The notes below the pieces were generated by a model that saw only the letters and a program-made list of their open reading frames with translations, did no database searches and was not told where the DNA came from. A stretch of 64,000 bases of DNA, from positions 47,036 to 111,035 of the forward strand of contig JAUHZY010000002.1 in assembly GCA_030425825.1 (NCBI GenBank). The letters are read 5' to 3'. Position 1 is the stretch's first letter; each line of letters starts with the position of its first letter. The stretch is from Alphaproteobacteria bacterium (GTDB lineage Bacteria > Pseudomonadota > Alphaproteobacteria > JAUHZY01). Of the stretch, positions 28,675-37,806 are shown one piece after another. The translations under genes and the position numbers were made by a program.

Positions 28675-28688
28675 AGGAATTGTGCCAA
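28672..28688 (-). promoter_or_regulatory. Putative sigma-54 (RpoN) promoter of the giant RTX gene
   Basis: Read on the minus strand the site is TTGGCACAATTCCTGCA, which matches YTGGCACGRNNNTTGCW at all but two defined positions and keeps the GG-N10-GC spacing. The predicted start is near 28661, about 35 bases before the ATG at 28625. Activator sites for an enhancer-binding protein were not identified. Confidence 0.65.
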
Positions 28689-28729
28689 ATTTCTTGCTTG
28701 AGCTTTGTTTTTAACCAGTTTAAGACTTT

Positions 28730-28735
28730 TATAAT
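28730..28735 (+). promoter_or_regulatory. Possible -10 element before the ABHD10-like hydrolase
   Basis: A perfect TATAAT lies 26 bases before the ATG at 28761, within the divergent gap. A TTGTTT at 28705-28710 could be a weak -35 with a 19-base spacer, longer than ideal. Confidence 0.35.
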
Positions 28736-28760
28736 GAGAAAAAGAATAGGAAGGCGTTAA

Positions 28761-29501
28761 ATGAAGCAAGAGAGCTTGGTGTTAGGCGATAAGAAAATAG
28801 CATATTGTCAGTCAAAAGGTGCGTTGCCAGGTGTCATTTTTCTTGGTGGATTTCAATCCAATATGCAAGGAACAAAAGCATTGGCTTTAGAGCAATATTG
28901 TATGGAAAGAAACCATTCTTTTTTGAGATTTGATTATCGGGGCCATGGAGAGTCTTCAGGAGATTTTCTGGAATGGTCAATTGGTGAGTGGTTGGACGAC
29001 GCCATTGATGTTTTTGATCACTTAACAAAAGGGCCTCAAATTCTAATTGGATCAAGTATGGGGGCATGGATTATGTTGCATCTTGCTTTGCGAAGAAAGC
29101 AGCGTATTCAGGCGTTAATAGGGGTTGCCTCTGCGCCTGATTTTACACAAAAGCTGATGTGGGATATTTTTTCAGAACAGCAGAAAGAAGACCTTCGAAA
29201 AAACGGTTTTGTTGAGATGCCTAATGATTATGACGATCAACATTATCGTATCACAAAAAAGCTAATCGATAATGGTAAAAAGTATCTTTTGTTAGATAAG
29301 AAAATAGATTTAGAGTGCCCTGTAAGGTTGATTCACGGGGTGAAAGACAAAGACGTTCCTTGGTCGTTTTCAACATGTTTATCAGAAAATATAACCTCTA
29401 AAGATGTTGAAGTTATTTTACTCGAAAATGGTGATCATCGATTGTCTGATCCACTGAGTCTTGATAGGATAACTGAAACGTTAGGACAACTTCTGATATG
29501 A
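28761..29501 (+). CDS. Alpha/beta hydrolase, ABHD10-like
   Basis: A 246-residue serine hydrolase with a readable triad: nucleophile elbow GSSMGAW near residue 96, Asp in LIHGVKDKDVPW near residue 193, His in LENGDHRLSD near residue 226. The oxyanion region FLGGFQSNMQGTKALALEQY and RFDYRGHGESSGDF match the ABHD10 family, whose mammalian member is a mitochondrial depalmitoylase and acyl-glucuronide esterase. The bacterial substrate is unknown. AGGAAGG precedes the ATG. The 3' end overlaps the next gene by 4 bases (ATGA). Confidence 0.85.
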   Translation: MKQESLVLGDKKIAYCQSKGALPGVIFLGGFQSNMQGTKALALEQYCMERNHSFLRFDYRGHGESSGDFLEWSIGEWLDDAIDVFDHLTKGPQILIGSSMGAWIMLHLALRRKQRIQALIGVASAPDFTQKLMWDIFSEQQKEDLRKNGFVEMPNDYDDQHYRITKKLIDNGKKYLLLDKKIDLECPVRLIHGVKDKDVPWSFSTCLSENITSKDVEVILLENGDHRLSDPLSLDRITETLGQLLI

Positions 29502-30016
29502 TAAATAAAAAATTGCCGGTTTATACGCTGGCGTATATTTTTTCCATTTTCTTTATTAATTGGGGCTTCGTATTTTTTCCAACATTTGAATTGTCGAATG
29601 GCACCCCTTGGGCACCTTTCACAATTGTTGTTGGTCTTGTTTTTATCATACGAGACTTCGCTCAGCGTGAGATAGGTCATTATGTCTTGATTGCGACGTT
29701 GATCGGATGTGTTTTGGCCTATTTAACATCCGATCCAGGTGTGGCAATTGCAAGTGCTGGTGCATTTTTAATCAGTGAAGTTGTTGATTGGGGTGTTTAC
29801 AGTTTTACAGGTAAAACATTGGCGCAAAGAATATTGATTTCTAGTGCTGTTGCAACACCTGTTGATACAACTTTTTTCTTGTGGGCAGTGGCGTATTTTT
29901 CTCCTGATATTGATGTTGGGGGAGTGTTCCATCTTTTCTCTATTTTTGTTATGACAGCAAGCAAGATGATTGGCGCAATCGCTGTTTATTTTATGATAAA
30001 AAACAAGCCAAATTGA
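29498..30016 (+). CDS. VUT-family membrane transporter (possible queuosine-precursor uptake)
   Basis: A 172-residue protein with about five hydrophobic segments. It has FTIVVGLVFIIRDFAQREIG near residues 42-61 and FLISEVVDWGVYSFTG near residues 90-105, marks of the vitamin-uptake-transporter (DUF165, YhhQ) family. YhhQ in E. coli takes up preQ0/preQ1 for queuosine. The family is usually around 220 residues, so this is a short member. It overlaps the upstream hydrolase by 4 bases. Substrate is inferred from family only. Confidence 0.8.
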   Translation: MINKKLPVYTLAYIFSIFFINWGFVFFPTFELSNGTPWAPFTIVVGLVFIIRDFAQREIGHYVLIATLIGCVLAYLTSDPGVAIASAGAFLISEVVDWGVYSFTGKTLAQRILISSAVATPVDTTFFLWAVAYFSPDIDVGGVFHLFSIFVMTASKMIGAIAVYFMIKNKPN

Positions 30017-30017
30017 T

Positions 30018-30034
30018 TTGGCACGTTTTTAGCA
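30018..30034 (+). promoter_or_regulatory. Putative sigma-54 (RpoN) promoter of flagellin
   Basis: TTGGCACGTTTTTAGCA keeps GG-N10-GC and a perfect TTGGCACG -24 element; the -12 element reads AGCA instead of TGCA. The predicted start is near 30045, about 20 bases before the flagellin ATG and just after the VUT stop at 30016. This is the strongest -24 box of the three sites in the window. Confidence 0.7.
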
Positions 30035-30065
30035 TCTTTATACTTTAAAGCTTTAAGAGGGTGAT

Positions 30066-31340
30066 ATGGTTGGTGGTATTCAACTTTCAACATTGTTAAG
30101 AAATAGTATTTTGAGTCGTGCGCAGGTTCAAGAGCAACTTTCTATTGTTGACCAACGCCTTCAAACAGGTGAAAAAGTAAATGACTTATTTGATAACCCT
30201 GCCGTTTTCTTTAAAGCGCAGTCTTTGTCAAAAGACGCAGCTGTTATGCTTCAGCGCAAAACAGAAATAGATCAAGGAATTAGCGCGCTAAAGGTGACAA
30301 CAGATTCTATTGGACGCATTGAAGAAATGGTTGAAGGTATCAAGGGCCTTGCAGAGGAGGCAAAAAACCTGCCTGTTGATCAACGAGGTCATTTACAAAA
30401 ACAAGCTGTCGCATTGGCGCAAGAGATTGATAAATATGCCGTTGATGCGAGCTATAATGGTGTGAACTTGCTCACAGGGGATGGTCGCCTATATGGTCCA
30501 GAACTTGTCTCAAATGGCAGCTTTGAAGATGGCGTGAATGGTTGGAGTGGTGGTGGAACACCTTCTGCGGCAATTATTGATGGATTGACCGCGGCAAATG
30601 TTGTTGATGCCGATGCGAGTAATAGAGACGGCATATTGCAGGCGGTTAACTTGACGTCAGGGAGTAATTATCTTATTTCGGGGCTTGCACAAAAATCAGA
30701 TGTGAATCCAGCTGCAGGAACCCTTGACTTGGGAATATATTTTGGGTTGGGATTTAATACAACACCTAATCAAGAGGTTACTTTGTCTAATTATAATAAC
30801 TGGGAAGAGTATGAGTTTGAATTCACGGCAGGGGGACAAAATTCATTTTTCCAAATGTTCCCAACACGTTACAATAACCCACATACAGGAGAAGCATATT
30901 TTACACAAACCTCTGTGCGTGAGGTTGAATCTGATCCAACATTTGAAGATACATTGACGATAAATTATTCAGACAGTGAAACGCGTACAATCAGCAGTGT
31001 TGATTTAAGAGCGCGCGCCTTGGGTATTTATAATGGTGAAATTAATTTTTCTTCACAAGCTAATCTAGAAGCAACAATAGCACGTGTTGAAACAGCACTT
31101 GATACGATTGATGCAACAATGGATAATTTTTCAATAGAGTTTTCAGTCTTTCAACAAAGATTACAAATGACAGAGGTGCTTATTAATACAGCGCAAGAAG
31201 CAGAAAACAAGTTGATTGCTGCTGATATAACAGAAGAAGCAGCAAACAAACTTGCCCTGGAAACAAGAGATCAGTTGGTCATGGAGACACTGTCACTTGC
31301 AGCAAGTGCTCAGCGCAGCATAGTGTCATTGTTGGGCTAG
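30066..31340 (+). CDS. Flagellin with inserted carbohydrate-binding-like domain
   Basis: A 424-residue filament protein. Residues 1 to about 140 are the flagellin N-terminal helical domain (LSTLLRNSILSRAQVQEQL, then GEKVNDLFDNPAVFFKAQSL), and about 320-424 the C-terminal helix ending AASAQRSIVSLLG. The middle (about 145-290) starts GPELVSNGSFEDGVNGWSGG and later has NYNNWEEYEFEFTAGGQN. This reads like a jelly-roll CBM4/9-type module in place of the usual variable domain. It would be exported by the flagellar type III system. GAGGGTGAT precedes the ATG. The protein could also be a minor or alternative flagellin; no second copy is in the window. Confidence 0.85.
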   Translation: MVGGIQLSTLLRNSILSRAQVQEQLSIVDQRLQTGEKVNDLFDNPAVFFKAQSLSKDAAVMLQRKTEIDQGISALKVTTDSIGRIEEMVEGIKGLAEEAKNLPVDQRGHLQKQAVALAQEIDKYAVDASYNGVNLLTGDGRLYGPELVSNGSFEDGVNGWSGGGTPSAAIIDGLTAANVVDADASNRDGILQAVNLTSGSNYLISGLAQKSDVNPAAGTLDLGIYFGLGFNTTPNQEVTLSNYNNWEEYEFEFTAGGQNSFFQMFPTRYNNPHTGEAYFTQTSVREVESDPTFEDTLTINYSDSETRTISSVDLRARALGIYNGEINFSSQANLEATIARVETALDTIDATMDNFSIEFSVFQQRLQMTEVLINTAQEAENKLIAADITEEAANKLALETRDQLVMETLSLAASAQRSIVSLLG

Positions 31341-31426
31341 GTGATAAGTTGTGTCATTGGATATAAGGTTGAAGAGCACTTCATTATGTGCTCATACAAT
31401 CATCTGTCATTATTGGGAGGCAAAGT

Positions 31427-31873
31427 ATGTTGGATATATATGTTGATGGCGATGCTTGCCCAGTAAAAAAAGAAGTGATACGAGTGGCTGAACGCCATAA
31501 TCTTACCGCTTATATTGTGAGCAACTCAGGCTTACGCCCTGTTGCCAGCCCTAATATTCATATGATTTTGGTAGATGCTGGGGCAGATGTGGCGGATGAC
31601 TGGATAGCAGAGCGTGTTGGTGAAGGAGATATTGCTGTGACAGCAGACATCTTATTGGCGGCGCGATGCTTGAAGAGCAAAGCGTCTGTGATGAGTCCGA
31701 CCGGTAAGCCATTTACGGATGATAATATTGGCAATGCAGTAGCCGGACGAACGCTGAGTGCGCATTTGCGTGAGCTGGGTGGGGCGTCTTATAACCCCGC
31801 ATTCAGCAAGCAAGATCGCTCACGTTTTCTAGAAGCGCTGGAAAACACCATACAAGCGATTAAACGTGGTTAG
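31427..31873 (+). CDS. YaiI/YqxD family protein (DUF188)
   Basis: The ATG at 31427 has GGGAGG at 31415-31420; an in-frame GTG at 31388 is less likely. The 148-residue product starts MLDIYVDGDACPVKKEVIRV and has DDWIAERVGEGDIAVTADIL and a DNIGNAVAGRTLSAHLRELG segment, all typical of this PIN-fold-related family of unknown function. Two sampled lines of the gene are near 47-48% G+C, higher than the AT-rich neighbours, which hints at separate origin. Confidence 0.88.
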   Translation: MLDIYVDGDACPVKKEVIRVAERHNLTAYIVSNSGLRPVASPNIHMILVDAGADVADDWIAERVGEGDIAVTADILLAARCLKSKASVMSPTGKPFTDDNIGNAVAGRTLSAHLRELGGASYNPAFSKQDRSRFLEALENTIQAIKRG

Positions 31874-31982
31874 CGCATTCATGATAAGCAGCGCTCTATC
31901 ATAATTCGCATATATATTTTGATGGGAAAATACCTGCTGGCTATTTTGGAAGAGATAAGCCCACCTAAATCATTGATTTAAA

Positions 31983-32058
31983 TGGTGCCCCCTACGGGGT
32001 TCGAACCCGTGTTTCCGCCGTGAAAGGGCGGCGTCCTAGGCCACTAGACGAAGGGGAC
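31983..32058 (-). tRNA. tRNA-Glu (anticodon TTC)
   Basis: The minus strand reads GTCCCCTTCGTCTAGTGGCC at its 5' end and folds as a cloverleaf: acceptor stem GTCCCCT/AGGGGGC, anticodon loop CTTTCAC, T arm CGGGTTCGAACCCCG, discriminator A and an encoded CCA. The 76 bases include CCA. It sits between the yaiI-like gene and recJ. Confidence 0.95.
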
Positions 32059-32075
32059 GTGAAAAAGGAAGGCGA

Positions 32076-32104
32076 AATATACCGCCTTGTTTTGAAAAAG
32101 GCAA
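32076..32104 (-). promoter_or_regulatory. Putative promoter of tRNA-Glu
   Basis: On the minus strand TTGCCT, 17-base spacer, TATATT. The -10 ends 17 bases before the tRNA 5' end, so a short leader would be trimmed by RNase P. Confidence 0.6.
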
Positions 32105-32121
32105 GTAATTTTATCACTTTT

Positions 32122-33897
32122 TTATAAGACTTTTATACCATCTTCAATTTGAAACTGTGGCGTGATATATCCTTGCCAACGGTTTAGGCGAAGCTTTCCG
32201 ACAAGATCTATTTTTGAAGACTTATTAGCTTTCAAAATAGCTTGTCCTAAAGCTGTGTCTGCCATGCGAAATCCAATGGCGTTTAGGGTGCGTTCACCAC
32301 CATTCGTAAGTTTGGCTGATACGTGATCTGTGCCAACAATGCGAGAAAAGCTAACTCTTACCCCTCGAATCAAAAAGCGAGGTTCTGCGTTACCCATACC
32401 AAAAGGGGCCAATTGCTCAAGCGTTTCACAAAAAGGCCGCGTAGCTGTACTTGTATTGATAACCCCATCAATATAAACACGCTCAACAAGCTGATCTTCG
32501 TGTATTTCGCCATGGAATCTTTCATTCAAAAAGGCTTCCAAACCATCTACTTTTTCAGGTTCTATGGTCAGGCCTGCTGCCATATCATGCCCACCACCAT
32601 TGACAAGCAATCCAGCCTGTTTAGCAGCAATAATAGCATTCCCAAAAGAAAAGCCTTTGATAGAGCGTGCCGATCCTTTGCCATAACCATCAAAAAAGCT
32701 GATGACACAAGTGGGGCGATGATATTTTTCTGTTAAACGACTTGCAACGATGCCAATAACACCAGGGTGCCAATCTTTTGATGCGACAATAATAACACCA
32801 TCAGTTGCTTTTTTTGCAGCCATTTCCAAAGCCTCTTCCAAGATCTTGGCTTCAATTTCACGGCGTTCATGGTTCAGGCGGTCTAGCTCAACAGAGATCA
32901 TGTTTGCTTTTTCAGGGGCAGTTGTCGTCAGCAAGTTCTTCCCCATATCTGCTTTGCCAATGCGTCCTCCTGCATTAATGCGAGGTCCTAAAATAAAACC
33001 AAGATGATAAGCTGTTGGTGCTTCATCAACACCACCAATGTCGGCAAGTGTTTTCATTCCCAGATTTTGACGTTTTGCCATGACTTTTAGACCTTGCGTT
33101 ACAAAAGCACGATTCAAGCCTTCAAGCTGTACAACGTCACACACAGTTCCCAGAGCCACAAGATCAAGGAGAGAAAGAAGATCAGGTTCAGGCCTTTCTT
33201 TATAATGGCCTTGATCACGTAAGCAGCGATTAATTGCAACGGCTAACAAAAAGCAAACGCCAACAGCAGCAAGATTTTTACATGTTGTTTCACCTTGGTC
33301 AAAACGATTTGGGTTAACAACAGCAAAGGCTATGGGTAGGGCAGACTCCGATATATGATGGTCGATAACAATGACTTCGATGTTGTTTTCTGCAGCTTTT
33401 TCCAGCACGTCGAATGATGTTGTGCCACAATCAAGGGTCAGGATCGTTTCTGCGCCTTGGTCTTTGAGTTTTTGAAGAGCAATAATGTTAGGACCATAAC
33501 CTTCTTTCATGCGGTCAGGAATATAATCAACAATCTTGCCGCCAGCAGATTCTATGAAAAGGTGTAGCAGTGAAACTGAGGTTGCGCCATCAACATCATA
33601 ATCACCAAAAAGGCCGATTGTTTTGCCACTTATGATCAAAGATGAAATTCTTTCAGCCGCTTTGTCCATATCCTTGAGGTGAGAAGGATCGGGTAAGAAG
33701 TGACGAATGCTTGGGTCTAGGAAATGTGGCGCTTGTTCAAGAGAAATATTACGGCAGCTTAGCAGGCGTCCAATAACCTCTGGTAGTTGAAGGCGTTGTG
33801 AAAGCATTGTGGCTTCACGTTCATCATGTGGCTTGAAAAGCCATTTTTTACCAAGAAGAGAAGAGGGGAAATCTTGTTGTGGCTCGGCAAGCGTCAT
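32122..33897 (-). CDS. recJ: Single-stranded-DNA-specific exonuclease RecJ
   Basis: RecJ digests single-stranded DNA 5' to 3' in recombination and mismatch repair. I use the ATG at 33897, with AGGACTGAGGGA just before it; an in-frame GTG at 33921 overlaps ftsH. DHH-family motifs are GLFGDYDVDGATSVSL, LTLDCGTTSF, VIVIDHHISESALP and NPNRFDQGE. The DHHA1 domain has NGGGHDMAAGLTI, and a C-terminal OB domain follows. The length of about 591 residues is typical. Confidence 0.95.
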   Translation of the reverse strand: MTLAEPQQDFPSSLLGKKWLFKPHDEREATMLSQRLQLPEVIGRLLSCRNISLEQAPHFLDPSIRHFLPDPSHLKDMDKAAERISSLIISGKTIGLFGDYDVDGATSVSLLHLFIESAGGKIVDYIPDRMKEGYGPNIIALQKLKDQGAETILTLDCGTTSFDVLEKAAENNIEVIVIDHHISESALPIAFAVVNPNRFDQGETTCKNLAAVGVCFLLAVAINRCLRDQGHYKERPEPDLLSLLDLVALGTVCDVVQLEGLNRAFVTQGLKVMAKRQNLGMKTLADIGGVDEAPTAYHLGFILGPRINAGGRIGKADMGKNLLTTTAPEKANMISVELDRLNHERREIEAKILEEALEMAAKKATDGVIIVASKDWHPGVIGIVASRLTEKYHRPTCVISFFDGYGKGSARSIKGFSFGNAIIAAKQAGLLVNGGGHDMAAGLTIEPEKVDGLEAFLNERFHGEIHEDQLVERVYIDGVINTSTATRPFCETLEQLAPFGMGNAEPRFLIRGVRVSFSRIVGTDHVSAKLTNGGERTLNAIGFRMADTALGQAILKANKSSKIDLVGKLRLNRWQGYITPQFQIEDGIKVL

Positions 33898-33913
33898 TCC
33901 CTCAGTCCTTTCT

Positions 33914-35836
33914 TTAGGCACCTTGCGGTGTCATGCCACCAAAGCTTCCTTTTTTACCAAAAGAAGGAACAGAACCTCTGGGTTTTTCATCAACAGTGTC
34001 TTCGTCTGTTTCTTCTGTCTCTTCAGTGCGTTTAATTTTTTTACCCTTAACGATCATGTCAATATCTTCGCCTGTTAGTGTTTCAAATTCCAACATAGCT
34101 TCGGCAATACTTTCTAACTTCTTCTTATGCTTCTTAATAAGTTTCTCTGCATATTCATATGTTTCATCAACAATACGACGTACTTCGGCATCAATTTTTT
34201 TTGATGTTTCTTCAGAAACACTTTGTTGCTCGGTTACCGAGCGGCCTAGAAACACTTCGCGTTCTGGTACAGAGTAAGATAAAAAGCCAAGCTCATCACT
34301 CATGCCCCATTCCATCACCATACGGCGTGCCATATTGGTTGCCATTTTAATGTCTGAGGACGCACCTGTTGTAACAGCATCCTTGCCAAAGAATATTTCT
34401 TCTGCAATTCGACCGCCGCTGGCAACAGCCAAGTCAGCAAATAGTTTTTCACGAGAAACCGAAATGCGGTCGTTTTCAGGAAGGCGCATCACCATCCCCA
34501 ACGCTTGACCACGTGGGACAATTGTTGCTTTGTGAATAGGATCAGAGGCAGGAGTATAATATGCAACAACGGCATGCCCTGCTTCGTGGTATGCTGTTAG
34601 CTTTTTCTCTTCATCAGACATAACCATTGATCGACGTTCGCGACCCATCATGACTTTGTCTTTGGCATGTTCTAATTCCTCTAAGCCAACAAACTTTTTG
34701 CCTTCACGTGCGGCAAGAAGCGCAGCTTCATTCACAAGGTTTGCAAGGTCTGCGCCTGAAAATCCAGGTGTTCCCTGTGCAATAACACGTGGTTTGAGAT
34801 TTTTGCCTGTTTTAACTTTTTTCAGGTGCACTTTAAGAATTTGTTCACGGCCTTTAATGTCAGGGTTTGATACATAAACTTGACGATCAAAACGACCAGG
34901 ACGCAAGAGGGCTGGATCAAGAACATCTGGGCGGTTGGTTGCTGCAATAATAATGACGCTTTCATTTGCTTCAAAACCATCCATTTCAACAAGAAGTTGA
35001 TTCAACGTTTGCTCGCGTTCGTCGTTACCACCACCAAGGCCAGCGCCACGATGACGTCCAACAGCATCAATTTCATCGATGAAAATCAAGCAAGGTGCAC
35101 TTTTCTTGCCTTGTTCAAACATTGATCGGACGCGGCTTGCACCAACACCCACAAACATTTCAACAAAATCAGAGCCTGAAATTGTAAAGAATGGCACGTC
35201 TGCCTCACCTGCAATGGCACGTGCAAGCAGTGTTTTTCCCGTTCCAGGAGGACCAACAAGCAAGACACCTCTGGGTATTTTCCCACCCAGCTTCTGGAAT
35301 TTGTTTGGGTCTTTGAGGTATTCAACAATTTCAACAACTTCTTCCTTGGCTTCTTCAACGCCAGCAACGTCTTTAAAAGTCACTTTTTTGTTTTTTTCCA
35401 TCAAGCGGGCTTTTGATTTTCCAAATCCCATTGCTTTACCACCACCGCCGCCCATTTGACGCATGAAGAAAATCCACACACCAATAAAAAGAAGCATTGG
35501 AATCCAAGAGAGAAAAACACCTAAAAATCCACCGCTGCTGTCTTCAGGAGGAGTGGCGCTGATGCGAACGTTCTTTGAAATCAGACGGTCAATAAGTTTA
35601 GGGTCGTTTGGTGCAAAGCTTTGGTAAATAGATCCATCTTTTTGGTATCCTTGGATAACATTGCCACGAATCAAAGCATCTTTAATGTTGCCTGCTTCTA
35701 CCTCTTCTAGGAAGTCAGAAAAAACAAGGGTCGTTATGTTGCCAGGCTGTTGGGATGTTTGGACCATGCTGTAAAGCGATATTAGCAGGACGCCAATGAC
35801 AATCCATAAAATAAAATTCTTCCCGAGATGATTCAT
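33914..35836 (-). CDS. ftsH: ATP-dependent zinc metalloprotease FtsH
   Basis: FtsH degrades misfolded membrane proteins and regulators such as LpxC. The 640-residue protein has two N-terminal membrane segments (about residues 9-25 and 105-125). The AAA module has [35 protein letters not shown] and [17 protein letters not shown]. The protease has zinc site [12 protein letters not shown] near residue 417. The order tilS-ftsH is common in proteobacteria. The C-terminus is Gly/Ser-rich. Confidence 0.98.
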   Translation of the reverse strand: MNHLGKNFILWIVIGVLLISLYSMVQTSQQPGNITTLVFSDFLEEVEAGNIKDALIRGNVIQGYQKDGSIYQSFAPNDPKLIDRLISKNVRISATPPEDSSGGFLGVFLSWIPMLLFIGVWIFFMRQMGGGGGKAMGFGKSKARLMEKNKKVTFKDVAGVEEAKEEVVEIVEYLKDPNKFQKLGGKIPRGVLLVGPPGTGKTLLARAIAGEADVPFFTISGSDFVEMFVGVGASRVRSMFEQGKKSAPCLIFIDEIDAVGRHRGAGLGGGNDEREQTLNQLLVEMDGFEANESVIIIAATNRPDVLDPALLRPGRFDRQVYVSNPDIKGREQILKVHLKKVKTGKNLKPRVIAQGTPGFSGADLANLVNEAALLAAREGKKFVGLEELEHAKDKVMMGRERRSMVMSDEEKKLTAYHEAGHAVVAYYTPASDPIHKATIVPRGQALGMVMRLPENDRISVSREKLFADLAVASGGRIAEEIFFGKDAVTTGASSDIKMATNMARRMVMEWGMSDELGFLSYSVPEREVFLGRSVTEQQSVSEETSKKIDAEVRRIVDETYEYAEKLIKKHKKKLESIAEAMLEFETLTGEDIDMIVKGKKIKRTEETEETDEDTVDEKPRGSVPSFGKKGSFGGMTPQGA

Positions 35837-35895
35837 TTTGTATCCTTCAAAAAACTGTGTTTTACATATATAGGGACTTTCTTACGTCCTCGCAA

Positions 35896-36873
35896 TTATT
35901 TTTCAGGAGAAAAAGCCAACATATTATCTTGAATGTTGATGATGCAGTCGTGCAGCGTTTTCCCCTGTGTGTTTCCTTCTTTAAAATGTATAAAGAGAGA
36001 TTCTAAGCTATTCAGTCTTGGGCCATAGTTTTTTTGACTTATTTGCATTAATGCTTTTGTAAGAATGCGGTATGTGACTTCTTCTGGCAGTTCATATAAT
36101 TCTTTCAGAGGAATCTTTATTTGATGTTGGCTTTCTTGTGCAAGCTTGTGCCACGCCTGATTGACATAATATTCAATCGCTTCTTTTGAGCGTGTTAAGT
36201 TTTTCATTGCCAGTAAAACCCGATCTTGTGGCAATTCTTCCGAATGGGTTGCAAGCAGTTGGCGCATTTTGATGCGTAGAAAATCTTCATTTTGGTTTGA
36301 AGGATCTTCAATCCACTCTTGTTGCATTTCTTGTAATGTTGCAATGATTTGATTTTTATATGTTTTCAAAAAAGGCCTTAGAAGACTGACACCTTCTCTT
36401 TTTTCAGAAGGTTTTATGCCGCTTAAACCGTAAAGTCCGCTGCCACGCTGTAGTCGGATAAAGAAGTTTTCGGCTTGGTCATCTGCGTGGTGAGCTAGAA
36501 ACAACTGTGAAATATTGTTTTCTTTGCACCATTTTGTCATTAATGCATATCGTGCACGCCTCGCTTGATCTTGAATGTTGGATGTTATTTCGCCATGAGA
36601 CCATGTGAGTATTTCATGATGTATTCCTCTTTTTCCAAGCCATATTTTGACGCGCTGACCTTCTTTTTTTGATCCTGCTCTCAGGGTATGATCAACAGTT
36701 AGGGCAGATAGTTTTTTATTCTGCGCCAGGCACCATTCATGGAGTAGGAGTGTGAGGCACATGCTGTCCGCACCACCAGAGACAGCGACAGCAATGTGGT
36801 CACTGATATCAAGGGGGAGCTCTTGAATCATTTGTGTGATATTGTGAAGAGAGATCGTATTCGTTTTATTCAC
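35896..36873 (-). CDS. tilS: tRNA(Ile)-lysidine synthase
   Basis: TilS converts C34 of the CAU-anticodon isoleucine tRNA to lysidine so that it reads AUA. The 325-residue product has the PP-loop VAVSGGADSMCLTLLLHEW near residue 28, LTVDHTLRAGSKKE and a downstream LFLAHHADDQAENFFIRL segment, all N-type ATPase hallmarks. It lacks the longer C-terminal domain of E. coli TilS. It overlaps cpoB by 8 bases and precedes ftsH. Confidence 0.95.
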   Translation of the reverse strand: MNKTNTISLHNITQMIQELPLDISDHIAVAVSGGADSMCLTLLLHEWCLAQNKKLSALTVDHTLRAGSKKEGQRVKIWLGKRGIHHEILTWSHGEITSNIQDQARRARYALMTKWCKENNISQLFLAHHADDQAENFFIRLQRGSGLYGLSGIKPSEKREGVSLLRPFLKTYKNQIIATLQEMQQEWIEDPSNQNEDFLRIKMRQLLATHSEELPQDRVLLAMKNLTRSKEAIEYYVNQAWHKLAQESQHQIKIPLKELYELPEEVTYRILTKALMQISQKNYGPRLNSLESLFIHFKEGNTQGKTLHDCIINIQDNMLAFSPEK

Positions 36874-37789
36874 AGCTCAACAAACTTTTAAATTCACGCG
36901 CTTTTGCATTTACTTGCGCTGCTGTGCTTGTCTTGTACTGACTTTCAATAACGCCTAAAGCTTCACATGCTTCATCTCGCTGACCAATCTTATTCAGAGA
37001 TTTTGCAAGCTTCAAAAGAGCTTCTGGCGCTTCTGCTGAGGTTGGATAGTTTTCGTATACTTTCACATATTCAATCGCGGCATTTGTAAAGTCATCATTT
37101 AAAAAGTAACTTTCTGCTGACAAAAATTGAGCATTGCCTGCAAGTGGAGATTTTGGTTTTTCGCTGACAAACTTTTTAAAGACATGCGCAGATTGCTTGT
37201 ATTTTTTCTGCCCTAAAAAGTAGCGTCCTTTTTCAAAGAGTTGATCTACAGGAATCTTTTCAGCCTCTTTCTCTTCTTTCTCTTGTATGGATGTGTTCGC
37301 AGCATCTTTTTTATTAACCAGCTTCAGAATCTTTTTAGGTTCAGTTGTTTGAACTAAATTTGGGATTACTTTGATCTCTTTGTGAATTGCTGGGGTGGAG
37401 GTTTCGACAGAAGGTAAAACCGTACCTGTTTTTTGTTCTAGCACAGCGAGCCTGCGATCATAGTCACGATTCATGCGGCTAAGATAAGATTCAAGACGTG
37501 CAAACTGGTAAGAAAGTTCTTCCAGCTTATTTGCAATCTTGCGCACTTCACGGTCCACTTGTGCAAATCTTAATTCCATATGTGCAGCAAGGTTTGAGGA
37601 AGACGCTTCTGCTGAAAGAGGTGTATTTCGGGATTCTTTTTTTAATTTTAAGAGGTTTTTTTCCAAGATTTGTAACTTGTCCTGGAGCTCTTCCGTTTTG
37701 CCGGCACCTGCTTGGATTGCATTTATTTGTGCAAAAGAGGTTGAAGAGACGCTGAACAATAAAAGAAAAATTAAAAGTCTTACTGACAT
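36866..37789 (-). CDS. cpoB: Tol-Pal system coordinator CpoB (YbgF)
   Basis: CpoB is a periplasmic protein that couples Tol-Pal constriction with cell-wall synthesis. The 307-residue product has a signal peptide (LLIFLLLFSVSSTSFAQ), an N-terminal coiled coil (about residues 30-110), a lysine-rich linker, and C-terminal TPR repeats from FEKGRYFLGQKKYKQSAHVF onward. It follows pal but is separated from it by a strong terminator-like hairpin. It overlaps tilS by 8 bases. Confidence 0.9.
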   Translation of the reverse strand: MSVRLLIFLLLFSVSSTSFAQINAIQAGAGKTEELQDKLQILEKNLLKLKKESRNTPLSAEASSSNLAAHMELRFAQVDREVRKIANKLEELSYQFARLESYLSRMNRDYDRRLAVLEQKTGTVLPSVETSTPAIHKEIKVIPNLVQTTEPKKILKLVNKKDAANTSIQEKEEKEAEKIPVDQLFEKGRYFLGQKKYKQSAHVFKKFVSEKPKSPLAGNAQFLSAESYFLNDDFTNAAIEYVKVYENYPTSAEAPEALLKLAKSLNKIGQRDEACEALGVIESQYKTSTAAQVNAKAREFKSLLSCE

Positions 37790-37806
37790 ATCATAACCTT
37801 GTAATC

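Noticed and set aside
31374..31395. Hairpin GAGCAC-N8-GTGCTC after flagellin as terminator
   Set aside because: Stem of six bases without a T run on either strand; evidence too weak.
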